DNA from: Pholiota molesta
Taxonomy: Eukaryota; Basidiomycota; Agaricomycetes; Agaricales; Strophariaceae
Assembly: GCA_014925825.1 (NCBI GenBank)
Contig: JACGCK010000055.1
Span: forward strand, 1 to 64,000
Direction of reading: 5' to 3'
DNA: 64,000 bases
Each line of letters begins with the position of its first letter. The stretch's first letter is position 1. A model generated the notes under the pieces. It ran no database searches, was not told the origin of the DNA, and saw only the letters and a list, made by a program, of their open reading frames with translations. Shown here piece after piece: positions 12,387-23,325 of this stretch. The position numbers and the translations under genes are program-made.

Positions 12387-14400
12387 ATGTCCTTCGCAAA
12401 CGGGACGTTCCCCTCCTCGAACGAGTGGTCGGCATATCTCAATGACGCGCAGGCCCACCTTCAAAACAACTCACGACTTTATATCATTCTTCTCATCAAC
12501 ACGCCTATATTTGCTATTATTCTCAACGTTCTTCGACAATTAGTGAGTCATTGGTTTTTGCTTTGACATGTCCAATATACTGACTGTTTTCTGTAGATTA
12601 TACCCCGAAAAGCTACTGACCCTCCCGTGGTCTTCCATTGGCTTCCCATTATCGGCTCAGCTATTACATACGGAAACGACCCACTCAAATTTTTCTTCGA
12701 AAACCAAAAGAAGGTTAGGAGCAGTTCCTGGTTCATTAATAGTCTAAATTCAAATTCTCATATTCCATCAGTATGGCGACGTGTTCACATTCATTCTCCT
12801 TGGTCGTCGCATGACGGTAGCTCTTGGGCCCAAGGGCAACAACTTTATCCTCGGTGGAAAGTCGACCGTATTCAACACAGAGGATGCATACACCGTATGT
12901 CGACCTCATTTATGGGCTGTATTATGGCATTGACACGTCGTCTTCTCGCGTTTTAGCATCTCACTACTCCTGTTTTCGGCAAAGGTGTCGTCTATGACGT
13001 TCCCAACGACGTGTTCATGGAACAGAAACGATTCGTCAAAGTTGGTCTCTCCACGGACAACTTGAAGGCCTACGTCGGCATGATCGAGGACGAAATTGAA
13101 GAATTCGTCGCCCACGACCCCAACTTCAAGACGTACCAAACGAACGACATCAACGAATGGGGCAGTTTTGATGTAATCAAGGTCATGCAAGAAATTACTA
13201 TCCTGACAGCATCGCGCACTCTGCAAGGCAAGGAAGTACGAGAGGGCCTGAACAAGTCCTTCGCCGAACTGTACAATGATCTCGATGGCGGCTTCACTCC
13301 TTTGAACTTCATGTTCCCAAATCTACCTCTGGAGAGCTATAGGAGACGTGACAGGGCGCAGCTTAAGATGAGCGATTTCTACGTCAGTATCATTCAAAAG
13401 CGACGAAATGGTAATTCGGATGTAAGTGGCAATAATTCTTCGTCTTCAGATGCAGAAGTATTAATCTTACTTCCAACGCCAGCACGAACATGACATGATT
13501 GCTGCTCTCATGCAACAAAAATACCGCAATGGGCGACTTCTCAATGACAGGGAAATTGCGCATATGATGATCGCACTCCTCATGGCCGGCCAACACACTA
13601 GCTCAGCAACAGGCTCATGGGCCCTCCTCCACATCGCTGCTAACCCAGAAATTGGGTACGCCATCATTCTCCTTTCAGAAAATGTTCCTCTGAGCTAACC
13701 GCTATCCATTCTCCAGCGAGGCCCTATACAAGGAGCAAGTTGATAACTTCACTGGCGCCGACGGCAAACTCCGCCCTCTAACATACGACGAACTGCGCGC
13801 TCTTCCCCTGCTCGACTCCGTCATCCGCGAGACGCTCCGCATCCACCCGCCCATCCACAGCATCATGCGCTACGTGCGCGACGACGTCCCTGTCCCAGCC
13901 ACCCTCGCCGCTCCCTCGAAAGACGGCATCTACGTCGTATCCAAGGGCTCCTACGTCCTCGCCTCGCCCGCGGTGAGCCAGGTCGACCCCTCGGTGTGGA
14001 AGGACGGCGAAAAGTGGGACCCGCTCCGCTGGAGCGACTCGGAAGGCATGGCGGCGCAGGCGTTCAAGATGTACGCGGATGAGAACGGGGAGAAGATCGA
14101 CTACGGGTTCGGCGCGGTGAGCAAGGGCACGGAGAGCCCGTATCAGCCGTTCGGCGCGGGCAAGCATAGGTGTATCGGCGAGCAGTTTGCGTACCTCCAG
14201 CTGGGCACGCTTATTTCGACGATCGTTCGCATGATGGAGATTCGGATTGATAAAGTCCCTGCGCACAACTACCACGTACGTTTCATTGTCTTTTTGTTTC
14301 TCTTTCTATGCTAGAATACTAATATTTGTTTGTGTAGACGATGATCACGATGCCCAAGGAACCTCGGTCTATTTCATACCGCAGAAGGAAGTTTGACTGA
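12387..14400 (+). CDS. erg11: Sterol 14-alpha-demethylase (CYP51/Erg11)
   Basis: Haem-thiolate monooxygenase that removes the 14-alpha methyl group of lanosterol/eburicol in ergosterol synthesis, anchored in the ER membrane. Seven exons give about 550 residues from MSFANGTFPSSNEW. An N-terminal anchor (LYIILLINTPIFAIILNVL) precedes the PPVVFHWLPIIGSAITYGND hinge. Family hallmarks in order are: YGDVFTFILLGRRMTVALGP, the B' region FNTEDAYT..HLTTPVFGKGV, the I-helix AGQHTSSAT with the CYP51-specific spacing, the K-helix ETLR of the ExxR motif, and the haem loop FGAGKHRCIGE with the axial cysteine. The protein ends SYRRRKFD. All intron phases agree and no key residue is missing, so the gene looks functional. 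CYP51 is the target of azole antifungals. No other sterol gene is adjacent. Confidence 0.96.
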
Positions 14401-15538
14401 TCATCGAGACGTGGGCAGTTGAGGTCTATATCCCCTCGTATTTAATACCCCTCACTTAAAAGACGTCGTGGACGTTTTATCACTAGAACATTATGATATT
14501 TGGAGCTCGATGGTTTAATACTTAGACGATATTCCGTACATTCAGCCTGGCTTCTCTGAAGGTTATAGTTCTCCATCCAACCAAATGATGAGGTCTGCTG
14601 TCCGGATAAAGATCTTCATTCGAAGGTGTACTGTCGATATCCATTGCCGAAAACTGGGTCACCGTCTCGACTCTCGAAGAGGGAGTCGCAACTAGAGCAT
14701 CATGAGTCATGACTTCCGATGTCAGATGGTTTCTTTGAAATTGAAGGATCTGATCATGAACACTGAGATTCAGCTCGGTTTAAAGAACTACACATGTTTG
14801 CCAGGGGCGCAGTTTCCATAGTCCTATACATAGGTGCGTGGGCGAGTATATATGTCTCATTTTCAAGCTGCGCAGGTGGGATGAGGGAGGGAAGCAGCAC
14901 GAATTATGACCTTACGCATTTGCTCGAACTTTGCTTCCGTAGAACATGGGATGCCACAACTATGAAATGAGGTCGAAAGAAAAAGAAAAAAGAATCCGGG
15001 GACCTAGGTAAATCAGGTATCCCGATATTTTTATCCAGTCATAAGCAGAGTTTTTACAAAAACGCAAATTAATTCAGCAAGAGCCCGCTCCCATAATAAA
15101 AACTAAAATAAAGTATCTACCTATGTATAAAATTGTCAGCATTGGCCCACGGGACCACGGCTTCGAGATCAACTCGCGTTGTAGTATGTAATAAAATATC
15201 CATTGCAAAACCAAGATGCGCGGCGCCCATCGTCAATGTTCAGTAAAAAGCACTGGATGTTGACGGGACAGAACGACAACATGGGTCAATGCCACAGAAG
15301 CCAAGCCCGTGGCGGTTGCTCAGAATCCTGCAGACGCGAGATCCGATAGAAATTGCCCGTTGGTCTTTTGTTTCCTTGATCCAGAAATGTCAGGGAGGCA
15401 ACATCCAAGTTATGACAGCCGGCTGTGAAGTAGTCAAATTGTTGCTGAAGCGCTGAACATGGAGTCCTAACAAACCACATCTAATGTTCAGTGGACAGTC
15501 AAACATGTGGAACCCAAACCATGCTTACCGATCGCAGT
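14401..15538. other. Intergenic with possible minus-strand exons
   Basis: Between CYP51 and the small membrane protein. On the minus strand an open stretch at 14522-14763 (containing MDIDSTPSNEDLYPDSRP) is preceded by an intron-like acceptor, and a second stretch near 14800-14880 reads LENETYILAHAPMYRTME. These could be exons of a small unrecognised gene or of a longer 3' end. I see no complete reading frame. Confidence 0.3.
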
Positions 15539-16096
15539 TTAATAATCCAGATCCAGCGCACTCCTCCTCTCTTCTACCGCATCAACTATCCGTTTCCGGC
15601 CCAATGTACAGATAGTGAGAATAGTGCTCAACACGAGGAGTTCGACACCGAGGATGGAAGATTGGCCAATCTGAATTTTGATATTCCATTTGTGCGATCC
15701 CACGCGTTCCGCGGGCAAAGTGCTTTTCATTGCTCCGCGTGTGGTGATATCAACCATAATGCTGAAGGCGATAGCATTGAGAATGACGAGGAATACCAGC
15801 GACGCGATATTGGTGCGGCTGTATGCAGCAGGGGGGTCGACCTCCGGATCGTCGAGGAAGAACGACGATTCTTCATCATCGATGATAATTTTTGTCGAAG
15901 GCAGGCGCTTTCGGGACACCCATGACACAATGCAGAGGGTGAGGTGGTGGACGGCGATGAACACTGAGACCGCAGCGTTAAGCCAGATTGAAAGGAGTCC
16001 AAAATTGACGATTGAGAGCGCGAAAATCGGTAGGCAGACAAGGCCAGAGACGACGGTCATATAGAGAATGGGAAGGGGAATGACGGGCGGCAACAT
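15539..16096 (-). CDS. Small four-helix membrane protein, unknown function
   Basis: Single-exon 185-residue protein, not recognised. Four hydrophobic segments are visible: about residues 7-30 (LPILYMTVVSGLVCLPIFAL), 32-60 (LLSIWLNAAVSVFIAVHHLT), 97-116 (ASLVFLVILNAIAFSIM) and 147-167 (ILGVELLVLSTILTICTLG). Between helices 2 and 3 lies a polar, acidic loop (DDEESSFFLDDPEVD). The C-terminus is charged (RRSALDLDY). Two-hairpin layouts of this size occur in many agaricomycete-specific hypothetical proteins. The start codon lies at the first Met after an in-frame stop, and the reading frame is clean. Location in a cellular membrane is inferred from hydropathy only. Confidence 0.75.
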   Translation of the reverse strand: MLPPVIPLPILYMTVVSGLVCLPIFALSIVNFGLLSIWLNAAVSVFIAVHHLTLCIVSWVSRKRLPSTKIIIDDEESSFFLDDPEVDPPAAYSRTNIASLVFLVILNAIAFSIMVDITTRGAMKSTLPAERVGSHKWNIKIQIGQSSILGVELLVLSTILTICTLGRKRIVDAVEERRSALDLDY

Positions 16097-16507
16097 GTTC
16101 GGTTAGATAGTCGATGGATGGATAGATAGATAGAAGAACAAAAAAGAACGAAGGTGTTCTGCCTGAAGGAGGCCGAGAACGAAAATTGTAAGAGAACGAA
16201 AAACAAGGGCTAAGAAAGGCGAGAAGTTGAACCATCAAAGCGCCTTTATATAGGCGCCCCACGCCAACTTTGATGTGCCTGACCGCATCGGAATCAATTC
16301 AGCCTTGCGTGATCGATAGTCGAAGATTGGAAACAAATGATGGTCGCAAAGCTTTGACTTGTCAAATTTCAATGCAGTGACCAATCCTGAGCTTCCTTGA
16401 ATGTGCGCACCAAATTGTCAAGAAACTTGCAGCCATAGAAGGATAGAATATAACGACTCCTCCAACATTAGATTAATCAGAGTAACACCTGTTAGATCTC
16501 AAATTTA
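16097..16507. other. Intergenic
   Basis: Holds the promoter and 5' leader of the small membrane protein and the 3' end of PWP1, both on the minus strand. No coding exon seen. Confidence 0.5.
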
Positions 16508-18495
16508 CTAGTCTTCATCGCCACCATCCTCGCTCTCCTCATCATCGCTCGCTACGCCAATAACGCCTCCCTGACTCGCCTCCTTCTCCTTGATTGTCTT
16601 TCCAGCCTCGCGCAACTTGGCTCCGAATGCCTTGCGAGCGCCGAAATTGGAGGAAACATCCCAGATTTGGAGTTTGGCCTTGGAGCCAGCAGCTGCCAGT
16701 GTCAATGGATCGTCTGGGGACCATACAGTCGAGAACACCTTGCCCTACAGAGCGCATGAGGTCAAGATGTATATCACTTTTGGATGATGTGATGATAACT
16801 TACCACTCCCAAATCTCGCGATGTGACAAGGCTCACGCTTCGCTTACCATTTTCCTCGTCGTTGACGTTCCACACTTTGACAAGTTTATCGGTTCCACCT
16901 GTAGCGATGCAGCCCCGCAGATGAGGATTGACGTCAATGGAAGAAGCTGGCCCGTCATGGGCTGCCAGCGTGAATCGGGCAGGTGAAGGCTGCTCGAGAT
17001 CAGAGGGAAGAGTTCTGATATCGAAGTTCAAGACCAGTCCATTTTCTAGGGAAACCTAAAACGATAACAAAGGTCAAAATTTGGCCGTGATCTGAATGAA
17101 CAATGAAAAAGAACTAACATAAAATCCGTAGTTGTCCCAAGGATCCCAGCGGAGAGCCTCCACATCGCTTCCCACCACTGCACCCACGCCAGTAGTAGGC
17201 GCCCGTGAATCGAAGGTCCGCACAGTACGATCGTAACTTCCTGTGAGCAGCACAGTAGGTTCCTTTTCGTTCCATTGGACAGCCTGGACTTTATCCTTGT
17301 GAACATCAAAGCTTCGAATGGCACCTCCCGCGTCCCCGCCTTCGCCGTTCATCGTAGGATCTCGACTCAGATCCCAAAGTTTTACCGTTCGATCCGCACT
17401 GGCGCTCGCTAGAAGGTTACGTTGAGTCTTATTCCAGCTCAAACCAAGGACGGCGTCAACGTGGTATGCAGTCTGAGTAGCACGATGCTTGGCCTTTTTC
17501 TTTTTCTTCTTTCCCGTTCCACTGGGCACTGGGACATGTGCTTTCGTCTCGTCCGGTCGGCCCAGAATAGAGGAAGGATACATAGCTTCGAGGACGTCTA
17601 ATGACCAAATCTCGATTTCGGGGTCTAGAGTGCCGACCGCGATGTAATTTCCGAAGCCTGAGCTCTGATTCGGACCATGTACTGAATTTTCAGAGGAAGA
17701 GGTTGGAGGGAAGTCAAGCCATTCGAGGCAAAGCGGGAAATTGGGTAGCATGAGATCGTGATGTGCATAGAGGTTTTCTTGTGATTCGTCGTAGACGTAG
17801 ATCTCAAGCTGGGAGATTTCGTCCTCGGTTTTGGCGACTACGATGAGATTATCGGTAGGTAGAACCTCCAATTCCTCGCGCTCGTCGTCGTCTTCCTTAA
17901 GATAAACTCGGTGAGCCAAGTTAAAAACCAATACTAATAAAACCATACGTCTTTCATAGTGATGTAAGGATCCTCTTCATTGTCTTTGTAGTATGTTAGG
18001 CCCTTGATATTGCTGAATGGGCCGACAGCTGGATAAATATAAGTGTCGGTAGGAAACCGATTAGCGACAACATGAACACTCACGTTCTGCTGTCACATCG
18101 TCATCATAATCATCTAGATTGTATTCTGATAGATCATCTTTTGGTTTCGGAGCTTCAGAATCGACATCCATTGCTTGATCGTCTTCACTGAAGCAAAAAC
18201 AAAAGAATGAGAAACATTAAGCCAGGGTGTAAAGCTTGGAATCTTACTCAACCCAGTCTCCCTCATCGTCATCATCTCCATCCGCATTCTCGTCTCCCTC
18301 ATCGCCTTCCGCACCCTTCCCCATAGACTGAGCAGCTAAATGAGCGCGTTCGAGTTCGACCCGTGCATCTTCCAGTTCAATTCGAGCGAGGGCGCTGACA
18401 CGCTGTAGTTCTTTGTCGTCGAGGACATATTTTTGGGGGTGCTGAGCTGACACCCCTCGGCGCACCCAGGCAGCGGCCGATATGAGGTTGCTCAT
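16508..18495 (-). CDS. pwp1: Periodic tryptophan protein 1 (PWP1), WD40 ribosome-biogenesis factor
   Basis: Nucleolar WD40 protein needed for assembly of the large ribosomal subunit. The start at 18495 gives MSNLISAAAWVRRGVSAQHP, the conserved PWP1 N-terminus, followed by YVLDDKELQRVSALARIELE. Acidic stretches follow, then YNLDDYDDD, the VGPFSNIKGLTYYKDNEEDP segment and DNLIVVAKTEDEISQLEIYV. The propeller includes GNYIAVGTLDPEIEIWSLD, LLASASADRTVKLWDLS, VLLTGSYDRTVRTFDSR, GCIATGGTDKLVKVWNV and LQIWDVSSN blades. A lysine run (GKKKKKKAKHR) sits between the second and third blades. The tail is acidic. Six exons give about 570 residues, the usual size. Identity is clear from both termini and blade content. 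Confidence 0.94.
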
Positions 18496-18911
18496 CGTCG
18501 AGCTTTTGAATTTAGATGCAAGCTCTTGATTTGATCGCTTCAAAAAAATCGGCGCCATGCCAATGTCCTTGCTACATAACAAGGCCAAATACCGGTCACT
18601 CGATTGTTGGCCGTCGCGTCGCGCTCTGCGCTCTGCGCGCACGCGCTTTGAACTTTGGTGCGCTCCGACGCTTTTATCAACGCCTTCTTCTTGGTATATA
18701 TTACACAAATAAAGCTGTTGGGCCCTCAAATTCTCAATATACTCGCCATTTTTCAAGTCATAAATGCAACAGATAGATTTAGATATTATTCTGGTCCTGG
18801 CTCGGCGAATGAGTAGAAGCAAGATTATCAGATTATAATAAAGGACTGGCAATGGCGACGGATAAATAGTATATCAAGTACTATCTGAGCTAGGGGAAAT
18901 AGAGGTCCAAT
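18496..18911. other. Intergenic, PWP1 promoter
   Basis: Short spacer between two minus-strand genes. A CG-rich patch (18600-18660, with alternating GCGC and CTCTGCGC) lies just upstream of PWP1. No coding exon supported. Confidence 0.45.
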
Positions 18912-19186
18912 TTAGAAGTGGACACCGTCGAAGTTGATATCCAAGTAGCCCTACATCTGTATCAGTAAAATGTTTAAATTGTAACATATATCATACTCAC
19001 AGGACCGGTGCGGGGTACAGCCTCGTCGCGTATAACAACATCGTTAGAGCCCCAGCTAGGCATCCTAAGATTGAATTGAATTCAGCTCTCTGGATATGTG
19101 AGATCGTGCAAGATTGTCACTTACGCCGTCACCGCCGTAGCAGTTGTAGCAATGAAGAGGAATAACTGGGTAATAGAAAACTTCAT
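18912..19186 (-). CDS. Small secreted peptide, 54 residues
   Basis: Three mini-exons joined by two clean GT..AG introns with matching phase encode a 54-residue product. Residues 1-21 (MKFSITQLFLFIATTATAVT plus A) form a textbook signal peptide with an A-x-A-like end. The predicted mature part is about 33 residues: it starts MPSWGSNDVVIRDEAVP, continues RTGPGYLDINFDGVHF, and contains no cysteine. It carries no C-terminal CaaX box, so it is not a lipopeptide pheromone. There is only one plausible single-Arg cleavage area and no dibasic Kex2 site. The gene lies between PWP1 and a P450. I do not recognise a family. It could be a secreted effector-like peptide, a hydrophobin-unrelated wall peptide or a precursor of a processed peptide. 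Confidence 0.7.
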
Positions 19187-20699
19187 CTTAAAAGAACTTC
19201 TTTGGATAGCGAAGATGATGCTTGAATAACTGTCGACGAATAGAAGTCGAAAGAGGTGAATGATATTGAACGGGGAAGAATGGCGTCCCATTATATACCT
19301 TTCTAACAAACGGACTGCGGTAAGTGCCTTGAATATAGTGAGCCTGCTTGGTTCCGTAACCGCGCATACTTACTCGAAACGCTAAAATACGGGCTCGGGC
19401 AGCGATTCATCATTCGGGGCCGAGGTAAATAAATGTGCCTCCGTCCAAAATCCTGATCACTTTGACTCAATCGTGTACTAGAAAAAATAGAGACAGACAA
19501 CTCTTGAGCGCTGAGCGCTAAGCCTCTAACGCTCTAATAGTCACCTTGCACAAGTACATTGCTTTTCGACGTGTGCGTCTTGGGCTTAGAAACACTGCTG
19601 TCTGTAGCCTTCGGCGCTTATTCTCCGAACTTCGCCTAAATAGGCATTACCATCACCATTCTTGGGCCCGAGTTGCCTGACATGATCGCCATCGGCTCAC
19701 CAAATCGCGAGCAATCAAACGAGACCACCATCATTCCAGGCATTCCAATGGATCATTTGGACGAGTTCAAATAGACTCGGGAAAAGAAAAGAGACTTCAA
19801 TGGAACCTTTTAAATGATATTTACCTCAGATCTCGTAAAGTTATCAGACGCGCAAAATGTTCATAAACTTATGTTGCTAACACCAGAGCAAGATACTCCC
19901 AAATATGCACAGTGTTATGAGTTCAAGAACAGCCTGGGTCAATGGGCCAACAGCGATCCGACACATTCGCCACTGACTGCTCCGCCAAATCTCAAATGTC
20001 GAAGATGGCACTGCAATTCCGATGGTTCCTGAGCAGATTCGCTGCGCAAAAATAAATTCTCGACAGCATTATTTCTCGTTGGCCCCAGGTTTGACAAAGC
20101 GGTCGCTGAGTTCCGTGCTCATCCATAATGTCAGATGGAAAGGCGAGACCCGGTAGCGTAATGTGATATTAATATCAAACGGGTAGCTGGGTGGTTCAAG
20201 AGGTTATTGAGTCAATTATCATGAGCACAAATACATTTCTCCTTGACTTACATTCTCCTACATTCTCCAACCCTTGCTCATTGCTCTGATTGTCAATGCC
20301 ATGAAATGTACGTATGGTTCCGGACCATCAAGCTTCGAGCACAGTGTTCGGATCGACGCCAAAATGACTGCGAAGATTTATACCTCCACGCGAGCCTTCA
20401 GCGCTTCAGCTTCAGGCGTCTTGATTTGCTCAATCATTCGGCATAGCACTAGGTTGATCGCTGTCAGTCACTTTCATCGAGAAGTTGCCAATTAGATATC
20501 CTCTCTTCATCCAGTAGATAACTCTAGTTACGACACATTGACAACTAGCAGAATCGATAAATGTTGCTATTTTCAAAGCTTTGAAAATTCCATATATACT
20601 ATGTAACCGATATCTTTGGCATTGACGATCCTGACGCATACAAATCAGAATACTAGGATTTGAGCCATTGTATGACGCACGGTCCGCGTACAAGATCGA
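19187..20699. other. Intergenic, no gene seen
   Basis: 1.5 kb between the secreted-peptide promoter and the 3' end of the P450. Open frames at 19814-20032 and 20243-20495 (+) are short, AT-rich and lack recognisable motifs. I see nothing else. Confidence 0.5.
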
Positions 20700-23325
20700 T
20701 TAATTGGCAACTCGCTCAATGATGAGAGGGAGTTGAGGGCCCTTGTTGTCGCTCCCGACCACAACCGGCGTGGTAACTGCCGCCATTTGCCAGGATATCT
20801 TCTGCTTAGAAGGGGAGAATCGGAAAGATTCAATAAGCAACATGAGAACCACCTCTGAAAATTTATCCATATATGTTATCATCGATTGCTTTCGAATAAC
20901 GACGAGAACAATGACGCACTTATTTCAAGCTGTGCGAATTTGAACCCCCTGATATATTTTTCTGTGTCAAACCGGGATGCTATCGCGTGAATATACGAAG
21001 AAGACTCACATGCATGATCTGCTACCGCCAACGAAGGTCAAGCTGTAAGTGTGAAGTGGAGTGTCAGCAAATACAGCTTGTCGAGACAATTGGTTGCCTT
21101 ACAGATGAGAGTAAACTCCTGGAAGATGTGCGGCCACAACGGGATCAGGCAAGGTATTCATCCATCTGTCGGGTTTCCAATCATCAGCGTCCGGGCCCCA
21201 AATTTCGGGATTGCGATTGGAGGCCATGATGCCAACCATCACGTCTGTGTTTTTAGGAACAGCGATTTCGTGCATCTCTTTCCCGTCTACACCTTTCACG
21301 GGGGTCGACAGTGGGAGAATGGTATCCTCTATGGTGCTGTATCAAGAAAATAACAAGTTCATTACTTATTGCGGAATGAGAGATAGAATACGCACGTTCT
21401 GCCGATCATCACCAGAGGCGGGTGACTAGGAGTTTTGAACTTTAATCTGTGTAGAAACTTTGGATGTGCGAAATGAATCACTTACAGTCGGAGAGTCTCG
21501 CGGCAAATAGCATCGAGATAAGGCAAATGCACTAATTGATCATACGACAACTCGTCATTCAAATTTTCTCGAGCCTCTGCAATCTCCTTGCGCAGCTTGT
21601 CTTGTACGTCTTGATTCGTGGCAAGGAGATAGAGTATACGAGCCAATGCGCTAGAGGTCGTGTCCATTGCTGCGAAAGTTAATAGCCTTCAAATCTATCT
21701 CAATACCGCTTCATTCCCAGAACAAATTGAGAGGCTCACGCTATTTGGCCTAAAAGTTCTTCTCGAGTCAGGCCCTCTTCCTTTGACGCGGTCATATTTG
21801 CTCTCACTAAGCGATATCAGGGAGTGTTCTGGCATAAAATAAGTAGTCACACTCACATAAGATGCTCATGATATCCTTTCCTCGCCCGACCTGCCTGGCG
21901 AGAGCTTCGTCACCGTCCTCCAATGCTTTCTTCTTCGACTCGTAGATTTCCATCGAGGTTTTGTACACAACGTCCACGATGTCTCTAAGGGTATGGAGAT
22001 CCTTCCAAGGAGTAATGTCGACCATGAAGCGTCTAAAGCTGGCGGTACCTATCTTCGAGAGCGGCAGTAGTAGGAAAGCCACAGCCATATTTAATTTGAA
22101 CAGAGCCGGTCTGTTAGTGGCAGATTAGCTCTAAGCAGTGGAGGTTATATACTCCGAAGTCATACACTAGCTGTTTTACTGCTTTCGAGTACGGATGCTG
22201 TTTTCCGTCTTCCGTAAGAGGGTCAAAAGAATAACCTAATCCGCTTTGCCCTATAAGCTCAAGAGCAGTACGTGTCATCCAGCTCATAACTTCAACCTAG
22301 AAAATGCAATAAATGTAAGAAGGGCAACGATAGCAAAGAATATACATCACATACCTCTTGGGGGCCATCCTTGACTTTCTGTGCAATCGTATCACGCAAC
22401 TAATGATTTCAGGAGCGAGTTCAGAATTAGCGAGACCCGAATTGTAGACAATCGCATACCTTGTACGATACATCATAAAAAATGGATACTCGACGAGAAT
22501 AAAAATCAGATATGGATACGAGACGTCTGTGCTACAGGGGGACTCACGCATTTCACGCATGTGTACGATCGAAAATGCCGGGTTTAATATTTTCCTCTGC
22601 TTGCGATGCTGATCGCCTGTCGATATTACAGTCAGGAGTTAGAAATACATGCTAAACGTTTGTTCTCACCAAGCGTTGAATTAACGCCTTCGCCGAACAT
22701 CAATAGATTTGCTCTGTAAATTTGATGGATCAGAGTCATACAGACCTCGTAGTACTTTGTTACATACGCGATAGTACTAGGACTTTCTTCATATATGTGT
22801 TGTTCCTGGGATACAAAGTCATTAGTCAGTGTGAATATGCGATCGTGAGTGATTGTAAACATACTTTTATAAGTATATAGTGCAATGCCTTTGGGTCAAA
22901 TACGTATAGAAGATTTTCCTAAGGCAGAAGTTAATAATCAATGTATAAGGCGACGCAATGAACAAATACCCCAAGGAGTGCTTTGATCTTAATAACTCCG
23001 CCATCTATTCAAGCGCGAGCACAGTCTCAATACTAAAAGCGCTATGAAGTAGGGAGATTACTCACATTTTTCAGCAATTTCTTTATGGTAAGCCCATCCT
23101 TCAAGGTTAAAGAAGTCAGTGAAAGACCCTAAACAGAGAGTCAATGGTCATTGGTGGAATAAAAGTAAAAGAGCGCCTATCAGATATCTTACCTGTCCAT
23201 ATCGACTTAGCAGGCGGTCCGGATATATTATCGAGGGTGCTATTCGAGAGCCGCTTCTTCAGGAAACGCCAGAGTGTCCAAGATACAGCGTATGTGGCAA
23301 GAGCTTGAAGAGCGACGGCGAGCAT
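20700..23325 (-). CDS. Cytochrome P450 monooxygenase (basidiomycete class II, secondary-type)
   Basis: Membrane-bound haem monooxygenase; substrate unknown. More than ten short exons can be followed. An N-terminal anchor is present (MLAVALQALATYAVSWTLWR), followed by the proline hinge ISGPPAKSIWTG. The I-helix region reads GLTREELLGQI then TFAAMDTTSSALARILYLLA. The K-helix gives CRETLRL (ExxR), the PERF-like motif is DDWKPDRWM, and the haem loop FVGGSRSCIGFKFAQLE has the axial cysteine split by an intron after SCI. The C-terminus is GPQLPLIIERVAN. All catalytic landmarks are present, so it is probably functional. Its sequence style fits the large expanded P450 families of wood- and litter-decay fungi rather than CYP51. 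I do not assign a CYP number. There are no obvious biosynthetic partners nearby. Confidence 0.85.

Noticed and set aside
18912..19186. Reading the 54-residue secreted peptide as a second mating pheromone
   Set aside because: It has a true signal peptide and no C-terminal CaaX box, the opposite of the lipopeptide pheromone design.
20700..23325. Joint biosynthetic cluster of the P450 with CYP51 or the acyltransferase
   Set aside because: The genes are 6-33 kb apart with unrelated housekeeping genes between and no backbone synthase in the window.
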